Assembly: GCA_035493955.1 (NCBI GenBank)
Contig: DATJHI010000035.1
Span: 186,001 to 250,000, forward strand
Reading direction: 5' to 3'
DNA length: 64,000 bases
DNA from: NCED01 sp035493955
GTDB lineage: Bacteria > Pseudomonadota > Alphaproteobacteria > Caulobacterales > Caulobacteraceae
The first letter of the stretch is position 1; the number at the start of each line of letters is the position of its first letter. Shown in pieces: positions 18,125 to 26,423 of the stretch. Made by a program: the position numbers and the translations under genes. The notes below the pieces were generated by a model that saw only the letters and a program-made list of their open reading frames with translations, did not search any database and had not been told where the DNA came from.

Positions 18125-20142
18125 CAGGGTTGCCCCGCGCCTCCGAAGCCGCCCCCGCCTCCGCCGCCTCCGCCCCCGCCTCCGTTGGCGCGGGCCTGGG
18201 CGCGTAGCGCCTCGTACTTGGTCTTCTGGGCCGGGGTCAGCAGGGCTTCGGCCCGCTGGTTGGCGCCCTGGATGGCCTGACGCCGCGCGTCGGGGTCGTC
18301 GATGGCCTGGGCCTTGGTCCGGCCCTCCTGCAGGATGGCGTTGACCTTGGCCATCTGGTCCGGAGTCAGGCCGAGTTGGCCGAACAGACGCCCGCCGCCG
18401 CCCTGGCCTCCGCCGCCTTGGCCGCCGCCGAATCCTTGCCCGCGAGCGGGCGCGCCCGCTTCGGGGTTGGGACCGGGCTGGCGATTGCCCTGGGGCGCGC
18501 CGCCTTCGACGGCCGTGCTGGGGAGGGCGCCCGCCTGGGGCGCCGCGGGCTGGGCGCCCGTCTGCGGCGGTCCGAAGCCGCGTCCCTGGCCGGCGCCGGG
18601 GCCGCCCGCGGCTCCAGCTCCAGCTCCAGCTCCAGCTCCAGCTCCAGCTCCGGCGCCGCCGCCGCCGGGACGGCAACCCGCCGCCCCGGCCGCACCTGCC
18701 GCGCCCGCGCCGCCACGTCGGCCGGCGCCTTGGCCGCCCTGACCCGGGCCGCCCTGGCCCTGCCTGGCCTGGCCGGCGCCGGCTTGACCCGGGCCGCCTT
18801 GACCGCGCTGACCTGCGCCGCCTCTGCGGCCGCCCGCGCCGGCGGCCGGCGGACATTCGCCGGGCAGGGTCACCCGGGCGCCTTCCTTGAGCCGGTCGGT
18901 GCCGTCGATGACCACGGTCTCGCCGAGCTGGAGACCGGACGTCACGGCGGTGAGCTGGCCGTTCACGGCGCCGGGCGTGACGGTGCGCACCGAGACAGTG
19001 TGGTCGGGGTTGACCACGTAGACGATCATGCCGTTGGCGCCGCGCAGCACCGCCGAGGTCGGGACGGTCAGCGAACCGTGCAGGGTGTCGACCAGGATCT
19101 TGGTGTTGACGAACTGGTTGGGGAACAGGGCGCCGTTCGCATTGGCGAAGCGCGCCTTGACCTTGACCGTGCCGGTGGTGGTGTCGATCAGGTTGTCGAG
19201 GGTCAGGAGCCTGCCTTGGGCGAGCTCGGCGCTGTCGGACCGGTCGGAGGCTGTTGCCGGCAGGACGGCGCCGGTGCGCAGCCGGGCCGTGACCTGGGGC
19301 AGGTTGTCCTCAGGCAGGGTGAACAGCACGTCGATCGGCGCGATCTGGGTGATCACCACCAGGCCGTTGGCCTGGCCGGCGGTGACGAAGTTGCCGACGT
19401 CGACGAGACGCAGGCCCACCCGTCCGCTGACGGGGGCGGTGATGTGGGTGTAGGCGAGGTTGAGCCGGGCCTGGCCGATCGCGGCCTGGTCGCTCTTGAT
19501 GGTGGCTTCGAGCTGGCGGACCAGCGCGGCCTGGTTGTCCACGTCCTGACGGGCGATGGAGTCCTGGGCCAGAAGCGTCTGGTCGCGTTGCAGCACCACC
19601 TTGGCGTTGGCCAGGTTGGCCTCGTCGCGCGCCAGCACGCCCTCCGCCTGGGCCAGCTGCTGCTGGGCGGGGCGGGGGTCGATCTCGGCCAGGAACTGGC
19701 CGGCCCTGACCATCTGGCCTTCCTCGAAGGCGATCTTGGTCAGCTGGCCGGAAATCTGCGGCCGCACGGTCACGGTGGCCATAGGCGTCACCGTGCCCAG
19801 GGCGGTGAGGTAGATCGGCATGTCGGTGCGGGCGACCTTGGCCACGTTCACCGAAACCGGCGCGCCGCCGGCCCCGCCGGCCCCGCGGCCGCCGCGGCCG
19901 CCCGCTCCGGCTTGGCCTCCCGGACCGCCGGGGGCGGGGTGGGGCATGACGGCATAGATCAGCAGGCCCACGATCACCAGCGCGGCGATGATCCACCCCC
20001 AGGCGATGCGCCGCTTGCGCGGACCGGAACCGCCGGGACCGCCAGGCCATCCGGGGGCGGGAGCGCCCTTGGGCGCGCCGACGGGGCCGCCCGGCTGGGC
20101 GGGCGATTCGGGACTGCCCCGACGGCCGGGGACCTCCTCCAT
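18124..20142 (-). CDS. mdtA: MdtA-like RND adaptor with Gly-rich tail and Spy/CpxP-like end
   Basis: 672 residues from the ATG preceded by AAGG at a 7-nt spacing; a GTG at 20295 would add 51 residues that look non-coding. It has a Pro/Gly-rich cytoplasmic head, one membrane anchor (~47-65), then a membrane-fusion protein core (~95-425: GQLTKIAFEEGQMVRAGQFLAEIDP lipoyl half, coiled-coil hairpin rich in Gln/Ala, AYTHITAPVSGRVG, and the beta-barrel). Typical MdtA ends here at ~415. The extra ~240 residues are a Gly/Ala/Gln-rich linker (~430-585, including an AG dipeptide run), then ~65 charged helical residues with two LTxxQ motifs (LTPDQ ~592, LTPAQ ~635), as in Spy/CpxP chaperones, and a poly-Gly end. 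First gene of the efflux operon. Confidence 0.85.
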   Translation of the reverse strand: MEEVPGRRGSPESPAQPGGPVGAPKGAPAPGWPGGPGGSGPRKRRIAWGWIIAALVIVGLLIYAVMPHPAPGGPGGQAGAGGRGGRGAGGAGGAPVSVNVAKVARTDMPIYLTALGTVTPMATVTVRPQISGQLTKIAFEEGQMVRAGQFLAEIDPRPAQQQLAQAEGVLARDEANLANAKVVLQRDQTLLAQDSIARQDVDNQAALVRQLEATIKSDQAAIGQARLNLAYTHITAPVSGRVGLRLVDVGNFVTAGQANGLVVITQIAPIDVLFTLPEDNLPQVTARLRTGAVLPATASDRSDSAELAQGRLLTLDNLIDTTTGTVKVKARFANANGALFPNQFVNTKILVDTLHGSLTVPTSAVLRGANGMIVYVVNPDHTVSVRTVTPGAVNGQLTAVTSGLQLGETVVIDGTDRLKEGARVTLPGECPPAAGAGGRRGGAGQRGQGGPGQAGAGQARQGQGGPGQGGQGAGRRGGAGAAGAAGAAGCRPGGGGAGAGAGAGAGAGAGAAGGPGAGQGRGFGPPQTGAQPAAPQAGALPSTAVEGGAPQGNRQPGPNPEAGAPARGQGFGGGQGGGGQGGGGRLFGQLGLTPDQMAKVNAILQEGRTKAQAIDDPDARRQAIQGANQRAEALLTPAQKTKYEALRAQARANGGGGGGGGGGGGFGGAGQP
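18611..18652. repeat. Hexanucleotide tandem repeat in the adaptor gene
   Basis: Six exact copies of GCTCCA plus one GCTCCG in tandem, in frame on the minus strand, where they encode an Ala-Gly dipeptide run in the adaptor's linker. Any whole-unit change keeps the frame, so copy number can vary without breaking the protein. Confidence 0.9.
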
Positions 20143-20549
20143 GACGGGGCCTTGAGGGGACGGCTCTCCGGCCGAGCTTTTCGGCCTGAGGGACTGCGAT
20201 GCCGGTTGGACCACGCTGAGGGCTCCTGGCGGTGACTCGGGAGGAAGAAGGACGAAGAGGTACGCGGCTACTGGGACTTGAACGCGCCAACGCACACGAG
20301 CCGTCGCCTACGGCCGAACTTTCGCTTGCGAGGTCTAGCTCTGGTCTATTGTGGGGGCCTTAATGCGACCGGCGGATGTCAGCGAAACAATGTCCGGCGC
20401 CCATTCGTTGCAAAAGTTTGCAGCGGTGCATTACGGCGTCCGCCTTGAGGTCTCGAAACCGACGGTGTTTTGCGGCGTCTTCGTAAAGAACCCAAATCAG
20501 CCGCCGGTTCTGCTTGATACGGGTCGCGCTTGTCCCGATGCTGGGACCG
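20143..20549. other. Divergent intergenic region, efflux operon / GT39 gene
   Basis: About 400 nt separate the efflux adaptor (minus) from the first GT39-like gene (plus). I find no convincing gene: the small frames on either strand lack a ribosome binding site and coding character. The GC content is visibly lower in the middle (20340-20520). It must hold the efflux-operon promoter, and it contains the operator-like dyad listed separately. Confidence 0.5.
20409..20422. promoter_or_regulatory. Operator-like palindrome upstream of efflux operon
   Basis: TGCAAA and TTTGCA form a perfect dyad with a 2-nt centre, about 270 nt upstream of the adaptor start. Symmetric sites of this size are typical for TetR-, MarR- or LacI-type dimers. 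No regulator gene is adjacent, so the binding protein is unknown. Confidence 0.35.
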
Positions 20550-22190
20550 ATGCAGCGATCGACGGCCAAAGGCGAAAGCGCCCCGGAAACCAGGATGGGG
20601 GCGCGGAGCCCGGACGCGCCGCTGGTCGCCCTGTTCGCCGGGCTGGCGGTCGCCGCCTGCCTGTTCGCCTTCGTCGGCCTGGGTCGGTCGGGTTACTGGA
20701 CCGACGAACTCTTCACCCTGTTCGTGATCGACCATGGCGGCGGCTTGACCGGGGTGTTCCGGCGCGCGCTGACCGACACCCACCCCCCCGCCTACTATTT
20801 CCTGCTCTACGGCTGGTCGAAGCTGTTCGGCCTGTCCGAAGTCCCCATCCGCCTGCTGAGCGCCCTCTGCGCCGTCGCGGCCGCGGGGGTGTTCTTCGTC
20901 AGCCTGCGGCGGGTGTTCAGCCTGACCGCCCGCCTTTTCGCCCTGGCGCTGGCGCTCAACGCCACCTTCTGGTTCGACCAGGCCCAGAACGCCCGCAGTT
21001 ACGCGCTGTGCATGCTGATCTCGGCCCTGCTGCTGGCTTTCGCCCTGGCGGCGCGGCGGCAGGTGGCGGCCGGCTCGCGCTTTCCCGCCTGGCCCTGCCT
21101 CGGACTGGTCCTGGCCGGGGCGTTCGGCAGCTTCTGCCATTCCTACGTCTTCCTGGAAGTCGGGCTGATCTACCTGTTCGTGGCGTTCACCGTGCCGTCG
21201 CTGCGCCTGCAGATCGTCCTGGTCGCGGTCGGGCTCGTCGTCGCCGCCCTGACCGCGCTCTACGCCCGCGCCCTGCTGCACGGCACCCAGCAGGACGTCC
21301 ACCACATGTGGTTCCGCAAGGATCCGATCTTCTTCTTCAACCAGGTCACGGTGGCCTGGCGGATCGGCTTCGGGATATCGGGGTGGATCGCCGCGGCCCT
21401 GCTGGCCATCTCGGCCTGGCGCCGCCGGGGCGGGCCCGGCGCGCCGGGCCCGGCGACGGACGAGCGCCGCTGGGTCGGAACCCTGTGCGCGAGCGTCCAC
21501 GTCGGCATGATCGTCCTCGGCATCGCGGTGTCGCTGGCGGTGGCGCCCTCGATGTCCAGCCAGAACCTGGCCACCGCCTCGCCGCTGCTGTGGGCGGTCG
21601 TCGCCTGGCTCTACGACGTGGGCGGGCCGCGCCTGGACCGGCGTGCGGGCCGGATCTTCGCGGCGGTGCTCGCCCTGGCTCCGCTGGCGCACCTTACCGT
21701 GCTGCCGGGACGGTTCCTCAACCGCAACGAGGACTGGCGAGGGTCGGCCCGCTATGTCGCCGGAATGCCCGCCTGCGCCGGCCAGCCGATTGCGATCGCC
21801 CTGCCGCGCAACTTCGGTCCGCCCACGCCCTTCTTCCGCACCCTGGCCGAGCAAAGTCTGTACGGCCGCTATTTTCCACAAGGAGGCCGTCTGCACGCCT
21901 ACCTTCCGGACGAACTGGCTGGGCGCCGGCCGGCGCCGGGATTGGCCGCCTTCCTCGCCGTCAGGGCGCAGGGGGCGGGTTGCCCGATCCTGCTCTGGGC
22001 CGTGCACGACCTTCCTCCCGAGGATGCGGAGGCCCTGCGCGCCGACCTGCAGCGCCTGCCGGGGGTGGCGCCGGCGCGGGTGGAGATGAAGCCCTTCGGC
22101 AATTTCAGCCACGAGGAGCTGGGCTATAGTCCGTGGGCGGCGGCTTTCGTCTATGTGGCGGCTCCCCCGCCGTCGACCAGCCCCCGCTGA
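20550..22190 (+). CDS. GT39-like (PMT-type) membrane glycosyltransferase
   Basis: About 546 residues if the ATG at 20550 is used; a TTG at 20514 and an ATG at 20595 are also in frame and no Shine-Dalgarno decides. It has an N-terminal helix, then a periplasmic loop with SGYWTDELFTL, the conserved Asp-Glu pair of GT-C enzymes (PMT_2/ArnT family), and THPPAYYFLLYGW, followed by about ten hydrophobic helices and a C-terminal ~150-residue soluble periplasmic domain with several Cys. Family members transfer a sugar from a polyprenyl-phosphate donor to a protein, lipid or glycan on the outer side of the inner membrane. Eleven nt upstream of a second similar gene. Confidence 0.8.
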   Translation: MQRSTAKGESAPETRMGARSPDAPLVALFAGLAVAACLFAFVGLGRSGYWTDELFTLFVIDHGGGLTGVFRRALTDTHPPAYYFLLYGWSKLFGLSEVPIRLLSALCAVAAAGVFFVSLRRVFSLTARLFALALALNATFWFDQAQNARSYALCMLISALLLAFALAARRQVAAGSRFPAWPCLGLVLAGAFGSFCHSYVFLEVGLIYLFVAFTVPSLRLQIVLVAVGLVVAALTALYARALLHGTQQDVHHMWFRKDPIFFFNQVTVAWRIGFGISGWIAAALLAISAWRRRGGPGAPGPATDERRWVGTLCASVHVGMIVLGIAVSLAVAPSMSSQNLATASPLLWAVVAWLYDVGGPRLDRRAGRIFAAVLALAPLAHLTVLPGRFLNRNEDWRGSARYVAGMPACAGQPIAIALPRNFGPPTPFFRTLAEQSLYGRYFPQGGRLHAYLPDELAGRRPAPGLAAFLAVRAQGAGCPILLWAVHDLPPEDAEALRADLQRLPGVAPARVEMKPFGNFSHEELGYSPWAAAFVYVAAPPPSTSPR

Positions 22191-22200
22191 AAGGCCAGCG

Positions 22201-23661
22201 ATGTCGATGTTCCGCCGGCGCTGGCCGTGGCTGATCGCCCTGTTCGGCGTCCTGGTCGCCGCCCTGACTGCGACCCACCTGGCGCAGATTCCCCAGCGTA
22301 TCCCGCTCAACTACAACGAGGGCTGGATGGCCTTCTTCGCCGCGCGGGCCGTGGACGGCGGGACGCTGTATCCGCCGCCGGGGAGCTTCATCTCCAACAA
22401 CTATCCGCCCCTGTCGTTCTATCTGTTCGGGGCGGCGGGCAAGGTCATGGGCGACCAGGTCTTCGCTGGCCGGGCGATCGCGCTCCTGGCGCTGATCGCG
22501 GTCGCCGGTGAGATCTTCTGGAGCGCGCGCCGCCTGGGCGCGGGCGTGGCGGCGGCGACGACCGGCGCCCTGCTGTTCGCCCTGTTCAACCTGACCTGGT
22601 TCAGCGCTTACGTGGCCATGGCCGACCCGCAGTGGCTTGGCCAGGCGGTGATGCTGGCGGGCCTGCCGCTGCTGCTGCAGGCGGGGGAGGGGCCCTTGCC
22701 GCTCCGTCGGGCGGCGGCCTCGGCCCTGTTGATGGTGGCGGGGGGCTTCATCAAACATAACCTGCTCGCCCTGCCGCTGGCCGCCGGCCTGTGGTTGCTC
22801 GTCCATGACCGGCGGGCGTTCCTGGCCTGGGGCGCGGCCGCCGTCGCCGGCCTCGCGGCCGGAGCCCTGTGGCTGGCCGACCTCGGGGGCCGGGCGGCCT
22901 TCATCGGCATCTTCGGCGGACATCGAAGGTGGCTGCCAGAGCAGCTTCCCGACGCGGCGGCCTATCTGGCGCCCATGCTGCCGCTGGTCGCAGCGACGGT
23001 CTGGCTGGCGCGGCGGCGAGGATCGGAGCGGCGGATCCGGCTGATCGTCCTGTTCGCGGCCATGGCCGCGCCCCTGGGGGTGATCCAGCGGCTGGGGGAA
23101 GGGGTCAACGTCAACGGCCACTTCGAGGTCCTGGTCGCCCTCTGCATCGCCGCGGCCGCCGTCATCGAGGCCGCGCCGCCGGTCCGGCGCGGCCGGACCT
23201 GGTCGCGGGCGGCGATCGCCTTGGCGCTGGCCGCGCCGATGCTGGTCGCGGCGCCTTACGCCCTGGGGAAGGGCGCGTCGGACGTGGCCGCCATCCCGGC
23301 CCGACGCGCGGCCTGGAGCGCGGCGATCTCGGCCGCCAGCGTCGCCCCCGGCCCCGTCGCCTGCGAGATGCTGTCGGTCTGCTACTGGGCCGGCAAGGGG
23401 TTCGAACTGGACTTCTTCAACTATGGCCAGGACCTCCGGGCCGGGGCCTCGCCCCAGCCGCTCGAGGAGACGATCGAGGCGGGGCGGTTCGGCGCGATCG
23501 TCCTGGCCCGCGACGCGGCCTATTTCAGGGGCGAGGGCCGGCTGCCGGCGGCGATCGCCCGTCGGATCGAGGCCGCCTACGCGGTGCGCCTGTCGGCGCC
23601 GGGCCACATGGCCGTGATGACGCCGAAGCTCAGCCCCGTGTCGCCCGGGCGAGGCGGGTGA
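22201..23661 (+). CDS. GT39-like membrane protein, second copy type
   Basis: 486 residues from the ATG just after AAAGG. Same topology class as its upstream neighbour: helix 1 (WPWLIALFGVLVAALTA), then a first periplasmic loop with NYNEGWMAFFAARA (Asn-Glu in place of the Asp-Glu pair) and SNNYPPLSFYLFG, followed by multiple helices and a ~130-residue C-terminal soluble part. It is likely a polyprenyl-phosphate-sugar-dependent glycosyltransferase, but divergent; acceptor unknown. It is cotranscribed with the upstream gene, and its 3' end overlaps by 32 nt the 3' end of the convergent GT2-GtrA gene, which probably makes the lipid-linked sugar donor both enzymes use. Confidence 0.75.
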   Translation: MSMFRRRWPWLIALFGVLVAALTATHLAQIPQRIPLNYNEGWMAFFAARAVDGGTLYPPPGSFISNNYPPLSFYLFGAAGKVMGDQVFAGRAIALLALIAVAGEIFWSARRLGAGVAAATTGALLFALFNLTWFSAYVAMADPQWLGQAVMLAGLPLLLQAGEGPLPLRRAAASALLMVAGGFIKHNLLALPLAAGLWLLVHDRRAFLAWGAAAVAGLAAGALWLADLGGRAAFIGIFGGHRRWLPEQLPDAAAYLAPMLPLVAATVWLARRRGSERRIRLIVLFAAMAAPLGVIQRLGEGVNVNGHFEVLVALCIAAAAVIEAAPPVRRGRTWSRAAIALALAAPMLVAAPYALGKGASDVAAIPARRAAWSAAISAASVAPGPVACEMLSVCYWAGKGFELDFFNYGQDLRAGASPQPLEETIEAGRFGAIVLARDAAYFRGEGRLPAAIARRIEAAYAVRLSAPGHMAVMTPKLSPVSPGRGG

Positions 23662-24820
23662 GCAAGGCGCCGTTCCCGGCTTCGGGCGCGGCCTTGATCC
23701 AGCTCAGCCGGCTGGCCAGCAGATAATTCAATATTCCGCCGGCCAGGGCGCCCAGGGCGCCGGCCGTCATCCAGGAGGCGTTCAGGCCGCGGGCGCCAAG
23801 GCCCACCGCCTCGGCGATCAATCCGCCCGTGGCGCTGCCGAGGCAGAACATCAGAAGGCCGCGCCAGAAGGCCGCGCCCTGGAGGCGGCGCTCGCGGAAG
23901 GTCAGGACGTTGTTGAGCAGGAAGTTCCACACCATCGCCACCAGGGTCGCAACCCCCGCCGACAGGGCGTAGGAGCGGGCGCCCAGGGCGTGGGCGGCGC
24001 TGAGCACCGCCAGGTTCGCCGCCATGCCGCTGAGGCCCACGCCGGCGAAGAGGATGAAGCGGGCGCTCAGCAAGCCGCCGGTGCGCTTCTCGATCAGCAG
24101 GGCCGCCAGGTCCAGGATCACCCGCAGGTCCAGCTTGGACTGGCCCGAACCGCGGGGGCGAAGCGCGGTCGGGACCTGGGTCGTCACAGGGCGGCGACGG
24201 CCCGAGGCGACGGTGTCGACCAAGATCTTGAAGCCCACCCCGGACAGGCGCGGCCGCACCGCCTCGACCCAGTCGCGTCGCACCAGGAACAGGCCGCTCA
24301 GCGGATCGGCGATGCGGATGCCCAGGGTCAGGGCGACCAGGGCGGTGCCGCCCCGGCTGAGGGCGGCGCGGAAGCCGGTCAGGCCGCTGGGGCCCTCTGC
24401 CATGTAGCGGCTGCCCACCGCCACGTCGGCGTCGTCTTCGTGCAGGGCGGCGTAGAGCTTGAGCAGCACCTGTGGATCGTGCTGGCCGTCGCCGTCCATC
24501 ACCCCCAGCACCGCCCCCTCCGCCGCGGCCCAGCCGGCGATCACCGCCGAGCCCAGCCCGCGTTCTCCCTGGCGGCGGATCAGCTTCACGTTCGGCTGGG
24601 CGGCCTGGACGGCCTGGACGGCTTCGGCAGTGCGGTCGTCGGTGGAATCGTCGACCACGATCAGCTCATGCGGCAGGTCGGCCAGGGCGAGACCGGTCTC
24701 GCGCAGGACGCCGACGATGGCCTCGGACTCGTTCAGGGTGCAGATCACCACCGACAGCAAAGGCTTGGGTGGAGAAGCGTAGGGGGCGGAAACTTCCGCG
24801 AGCCGCCCTTCGGTGCTCAC
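23630..24820 (-). CDS. Polyprenyl-phosphate glycosyltransferase fused to GtrA
   Basis: 396 residues from a GTG with AGGGA 7 nt upstream; the ATG at 24880 would add a His/Asp-rich stretch that looks non-coding. Residues ~18-240 are a GT2 domain of the dolichyl-phosphate mannose synthase type (SVVICTLNE, VVDDSTDD, metal-binding MDGDGQHDP). Residues ~265-385 are a four-helix GtrA domain (FILFAGVGLSGMAANLAVL, VWNFLLNNVLTFRER). The first half charges polyprenyl phosphate with a sugar and the second is thought to help flip it across the membrane. It supplies the logical donor for the two convergent GT39-like enzymes. Confidence 0.87.
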   Translation of the reverse strand: MSTEGRLAEVSAPYASPPKPLLSVVICTLNESEAIVGVLRETGLALADLPHELIVVDDSTDDRTAEAVQAVQAAQPNVKLIRRQGERGLGSAVIAGWAAAEGAVLGVMDGDGQHDPQVLLKLYAALHEDDADVAVGSRYMAEGPSGLTGFRAALSRGGTALVALTLGIRIADPLSGLFLVRRDWVEAVRPRLSGVGFKILVDTVASGRRRPVTTQVPTALRPRGSGQSKLDLRVILDLAALLIEKRTGGLLSARFILFAGVGLSGMAANLAVLSAAHALGARSYALSAGVATLVAMVWNFLLNNVLTFRERRLQGAAFWRGLLMFCLGSATGGLIAEAVGLGARGLNASWMTAGALGALAGGILNYLLASRLSWIKAAPEAGNGALLTRLARATRG

Positions 24821-25051
24821 GTGGTTTCCCTGCCGTCCATGGTCTGGGTCATGCGCGCGCCGGTGATGATCGTCAGTCATGGAACGGCATGGTCTCCGTT
24901 TTCCGGCGGCTAGGCCACCAGCCTCGTCGTGACGCCTGCATGACGTGACATTCCGTGCGAATTCGGGCGCGGCTTTCGGCGGCTGCAACGGTCATGAAAC
25001 AAGGCAATGCGGCGCCCAGCGCTCCCGCCCCGGCGCCTCTAGGGCGGTCAT

Positions 25052-25252
25052 CTAGCGCTTCTTGCCCAATTCGGCCGCAATATCCCTGACCATGCGGCCG
25101 ACTTTGCGGTGGGCGGCGGTGATCTGGTCGCGGGTCACTCCCCAACGCTTCATCCAATATTCCACCGCCTGGCGCTCGGAGAGGTCGAGCCGGTCCTTGT
25201 CGATGAAGCCGCGTTTGTCCTTCAGGCCCGCCATCTTCGTCCTCGCCGCCAT
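25052..25252 (-). CDS. DUF3606 small protein
   Basis: 66 residues, basic, with the DUF3606 pattern: D-x-D-R-(L)-DLSERQAVEYWMKRWGVTRDQI...AHRKVGRMVRDIAAELGKK. This family is common in alphaproteobacteria and often sits in general stress regulons; the molecular role is unknown. The Trp/Lys-rich helix-turn-helix-like core suggests nucleic-acid or protein binding, which is inference. The gene is divergent from the adjacent spermidine-synthase-like gene, with 34 nt between the starts. I looked for and did not find an EcfG promoter here. Confidence 0.8.
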   Translation of the reverse strand: MAARTKMAGLKDKRGFIDKDRLDLSERQAVEYWMKRWGVTRDQITAAHRKVGRMVRDIAAELGKKR

Positions 25253-25286
25253 GTCCGATCCATGGGGGATCGGTTAGACCTGACGC

Positions 25287-25985
25287 ATGAGCGCCCTGTT
25301 CGAAGAGATCGACTATCGCGAAACGCCGCTGGGCGCGATATCGCTGCGCCGCCGGCGGCTGTTGTCCCTCGATCGCGACGTGTTCGAGGTGATGCTCGGC
25401 GACGAGCACCTGATGTCGAGCCTGTTCACGGCCGGAGAGATCGCCCTGGCCGAGCTGGGGCTGGCGGCCACCGACGCGCCGGTCCTGGACGTGATCGTCG
25501 GCGGTCTCGGCCTCGGCTACACCGCCGCCGCGGCCTTGGCCGATCCGCGCACCCGCTCGCTGGTGGTGATCGACGCCATGCAGGCGGTGATCGACTGGCA
25601 CCAGCAGGGCCTGGTCCCTCTGGGCGCGAGCCTTGCGGCCGATCCGCGGGTGCAACTGGTCCACGGGGACTTCTTCGCCCAGATGCGGGCGCCGGGCCCG
25701 AAGGTCCAGGCGGTGTTGCTGGACATCGACCACTCGCCGCGGGCGGTGCTGAACAGCGGCAACGCGGCCTTCTATACGGCCGAAGGGCTGGGCGGCGTGA
25801 CCCGCCGGCTGGTTCCGGGCGGCGTGTTCGCCCTGTGGTCCGACGCAGGGCCCGACGCCGAGTTCGAGGCGCTGATGGCCGAGGTGTTCGACGCCTGTGC
25901 GGCCCGCGTCGTGGGCTTCGACAATCCCCTGACCGGCGGCCGCTCGAGCAACACCGTCTACGTCGGCCGGGCCAGGCCGGGCTGA
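25287..25985 (+). CDS. Spermidine-synthase-like methyltransferase-fold protein
   Basis: 232 residues with a class I Rossmann fold: VLDVIVGGLGLGYTAAAAL (motif I), VVIDAMQAVIDWHQ (acidic loop), VQLVHGDFF, and VLLDIDHSP. The layout is that of the spermidine synthase superfamily, including the N-terminal beta-strand region (YRETPLGAISLRRRR), but the polyamine-site signature GGGDGG and catalytic Asp pair are not obvious. Function could be aminopropyl or methyl transfer, or neither. A second gene of the same type is at 45451-46122 on the other strand. Confidence 0.75.
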   Translation: MSALFEEIDYRETPLGAISLRRRRLLSLDRDVFEVMLGDEHLMSSLFTAGEIALAELGLAATDAPVLDVIVGGLGLGYTAAAALADPRTRSLVVIDAMQAVIDWHQQGLVPLGASLAADPRVQLVHGDFFAQMRAPGPKVQAVLLDIDHSPRAVLNSGNAAFYTAEGLGGVTRRLVPGGVFALWSDAGPDAEFEALMAEVFDACAARVVGFDNPLTGGRSSNTVYVGRARPG

Positions 25986-26077
25986 AGCCTGTCCGCAGCA
26001 GCGGCGGCGCTTCAGCCTTTCCTAAGCTTGGCCGTCGATCCTTCTCCCCGGCGGACCGTCGCCAGGGAGTTCAAGCC

Positions 26078-26419
26078 ATGCTGGTCGTCACCACCCAGGC
26101 CGTCGCCGGCCACACCGTGCGCGAGACCCTGGGGCAATGTTTCGGCGTGGTGGTCCGCAGCCGCGGGCTCGGCGGCAACATCGCCGCCTCGCTCCGGTCC
26201 CTCGTCGGCGGCGAGATCGTCGAATACACCCAGATGCTGGAGGAGGGCCGCCGCCACGCCATCGACCGGCTGGTGGAGAACGCCCAGCTGATGGGCGGCA
26301 ACGCGGTGCTGATGATGCGGTTCGATTCCTCGGAGATCGGGGAGACCATGACCGAGATCGTCGCCTATGGCACCGCCGCGGTCATCACCCCCAATCCCCA
26401 CCCCGACGCGGGCCGCTAG
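26078..26419 (+). CDS. YbjQ/UPF0145 family protein
   Basis: 113 residues; GGGAG precedes the ATG by 9 nt. Full match to the UPF0145/YbjQ pattern: VTTQAVAGHTVRETLGQCFGVVVRSRG, then QMLEEGRRHAIDRLVENAQLMGGNAVLMMRFDSSE and MTEIVAYGTAAVI. Known structures are homopentameric and resemble dodecin-like beta-rich rings; the function is not established, and heavy-metal or envelope stress links have been proposed. The gene just downstream starts 5 nt after its stop and is probably cotranscribed. Confidence 0.9.
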   Translation: MLVVTTQAVAGHTVRETLGQCFGVVVRSRGLGGNIAASLRSLVGGEIVEYTQMLEEGRRHAIDRLVENAQLMGGNAVLMMRFDSSEIGETMTEIVAYGTAAVITPNPHPDAGR

Positions 26420-26423
26420 GGCG

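Noticed and set aside
18376..20235. Long plus-strand open frame (over 600 codons) opposite the efflux adaptor
   Set aside because: Antisense shadow of a Gly-rich gene in ~70% GC DNA; no ribosome site, low-complexity product with no domain.
20360..20569. 69-codon minus-strand frame in the efflux/GT39 gap
   Set aside because: No Shine-Dalgarno and no recognisable protein pattern; overlaps the start of the GT39-like gene.
24821..24880. Upstream ATG for the GT2-GtrA gene
   Set aside because: The added segment is His/Asp/Arg-rich and unlike the family; a GTG with a better Shine-Dalgarno fits.
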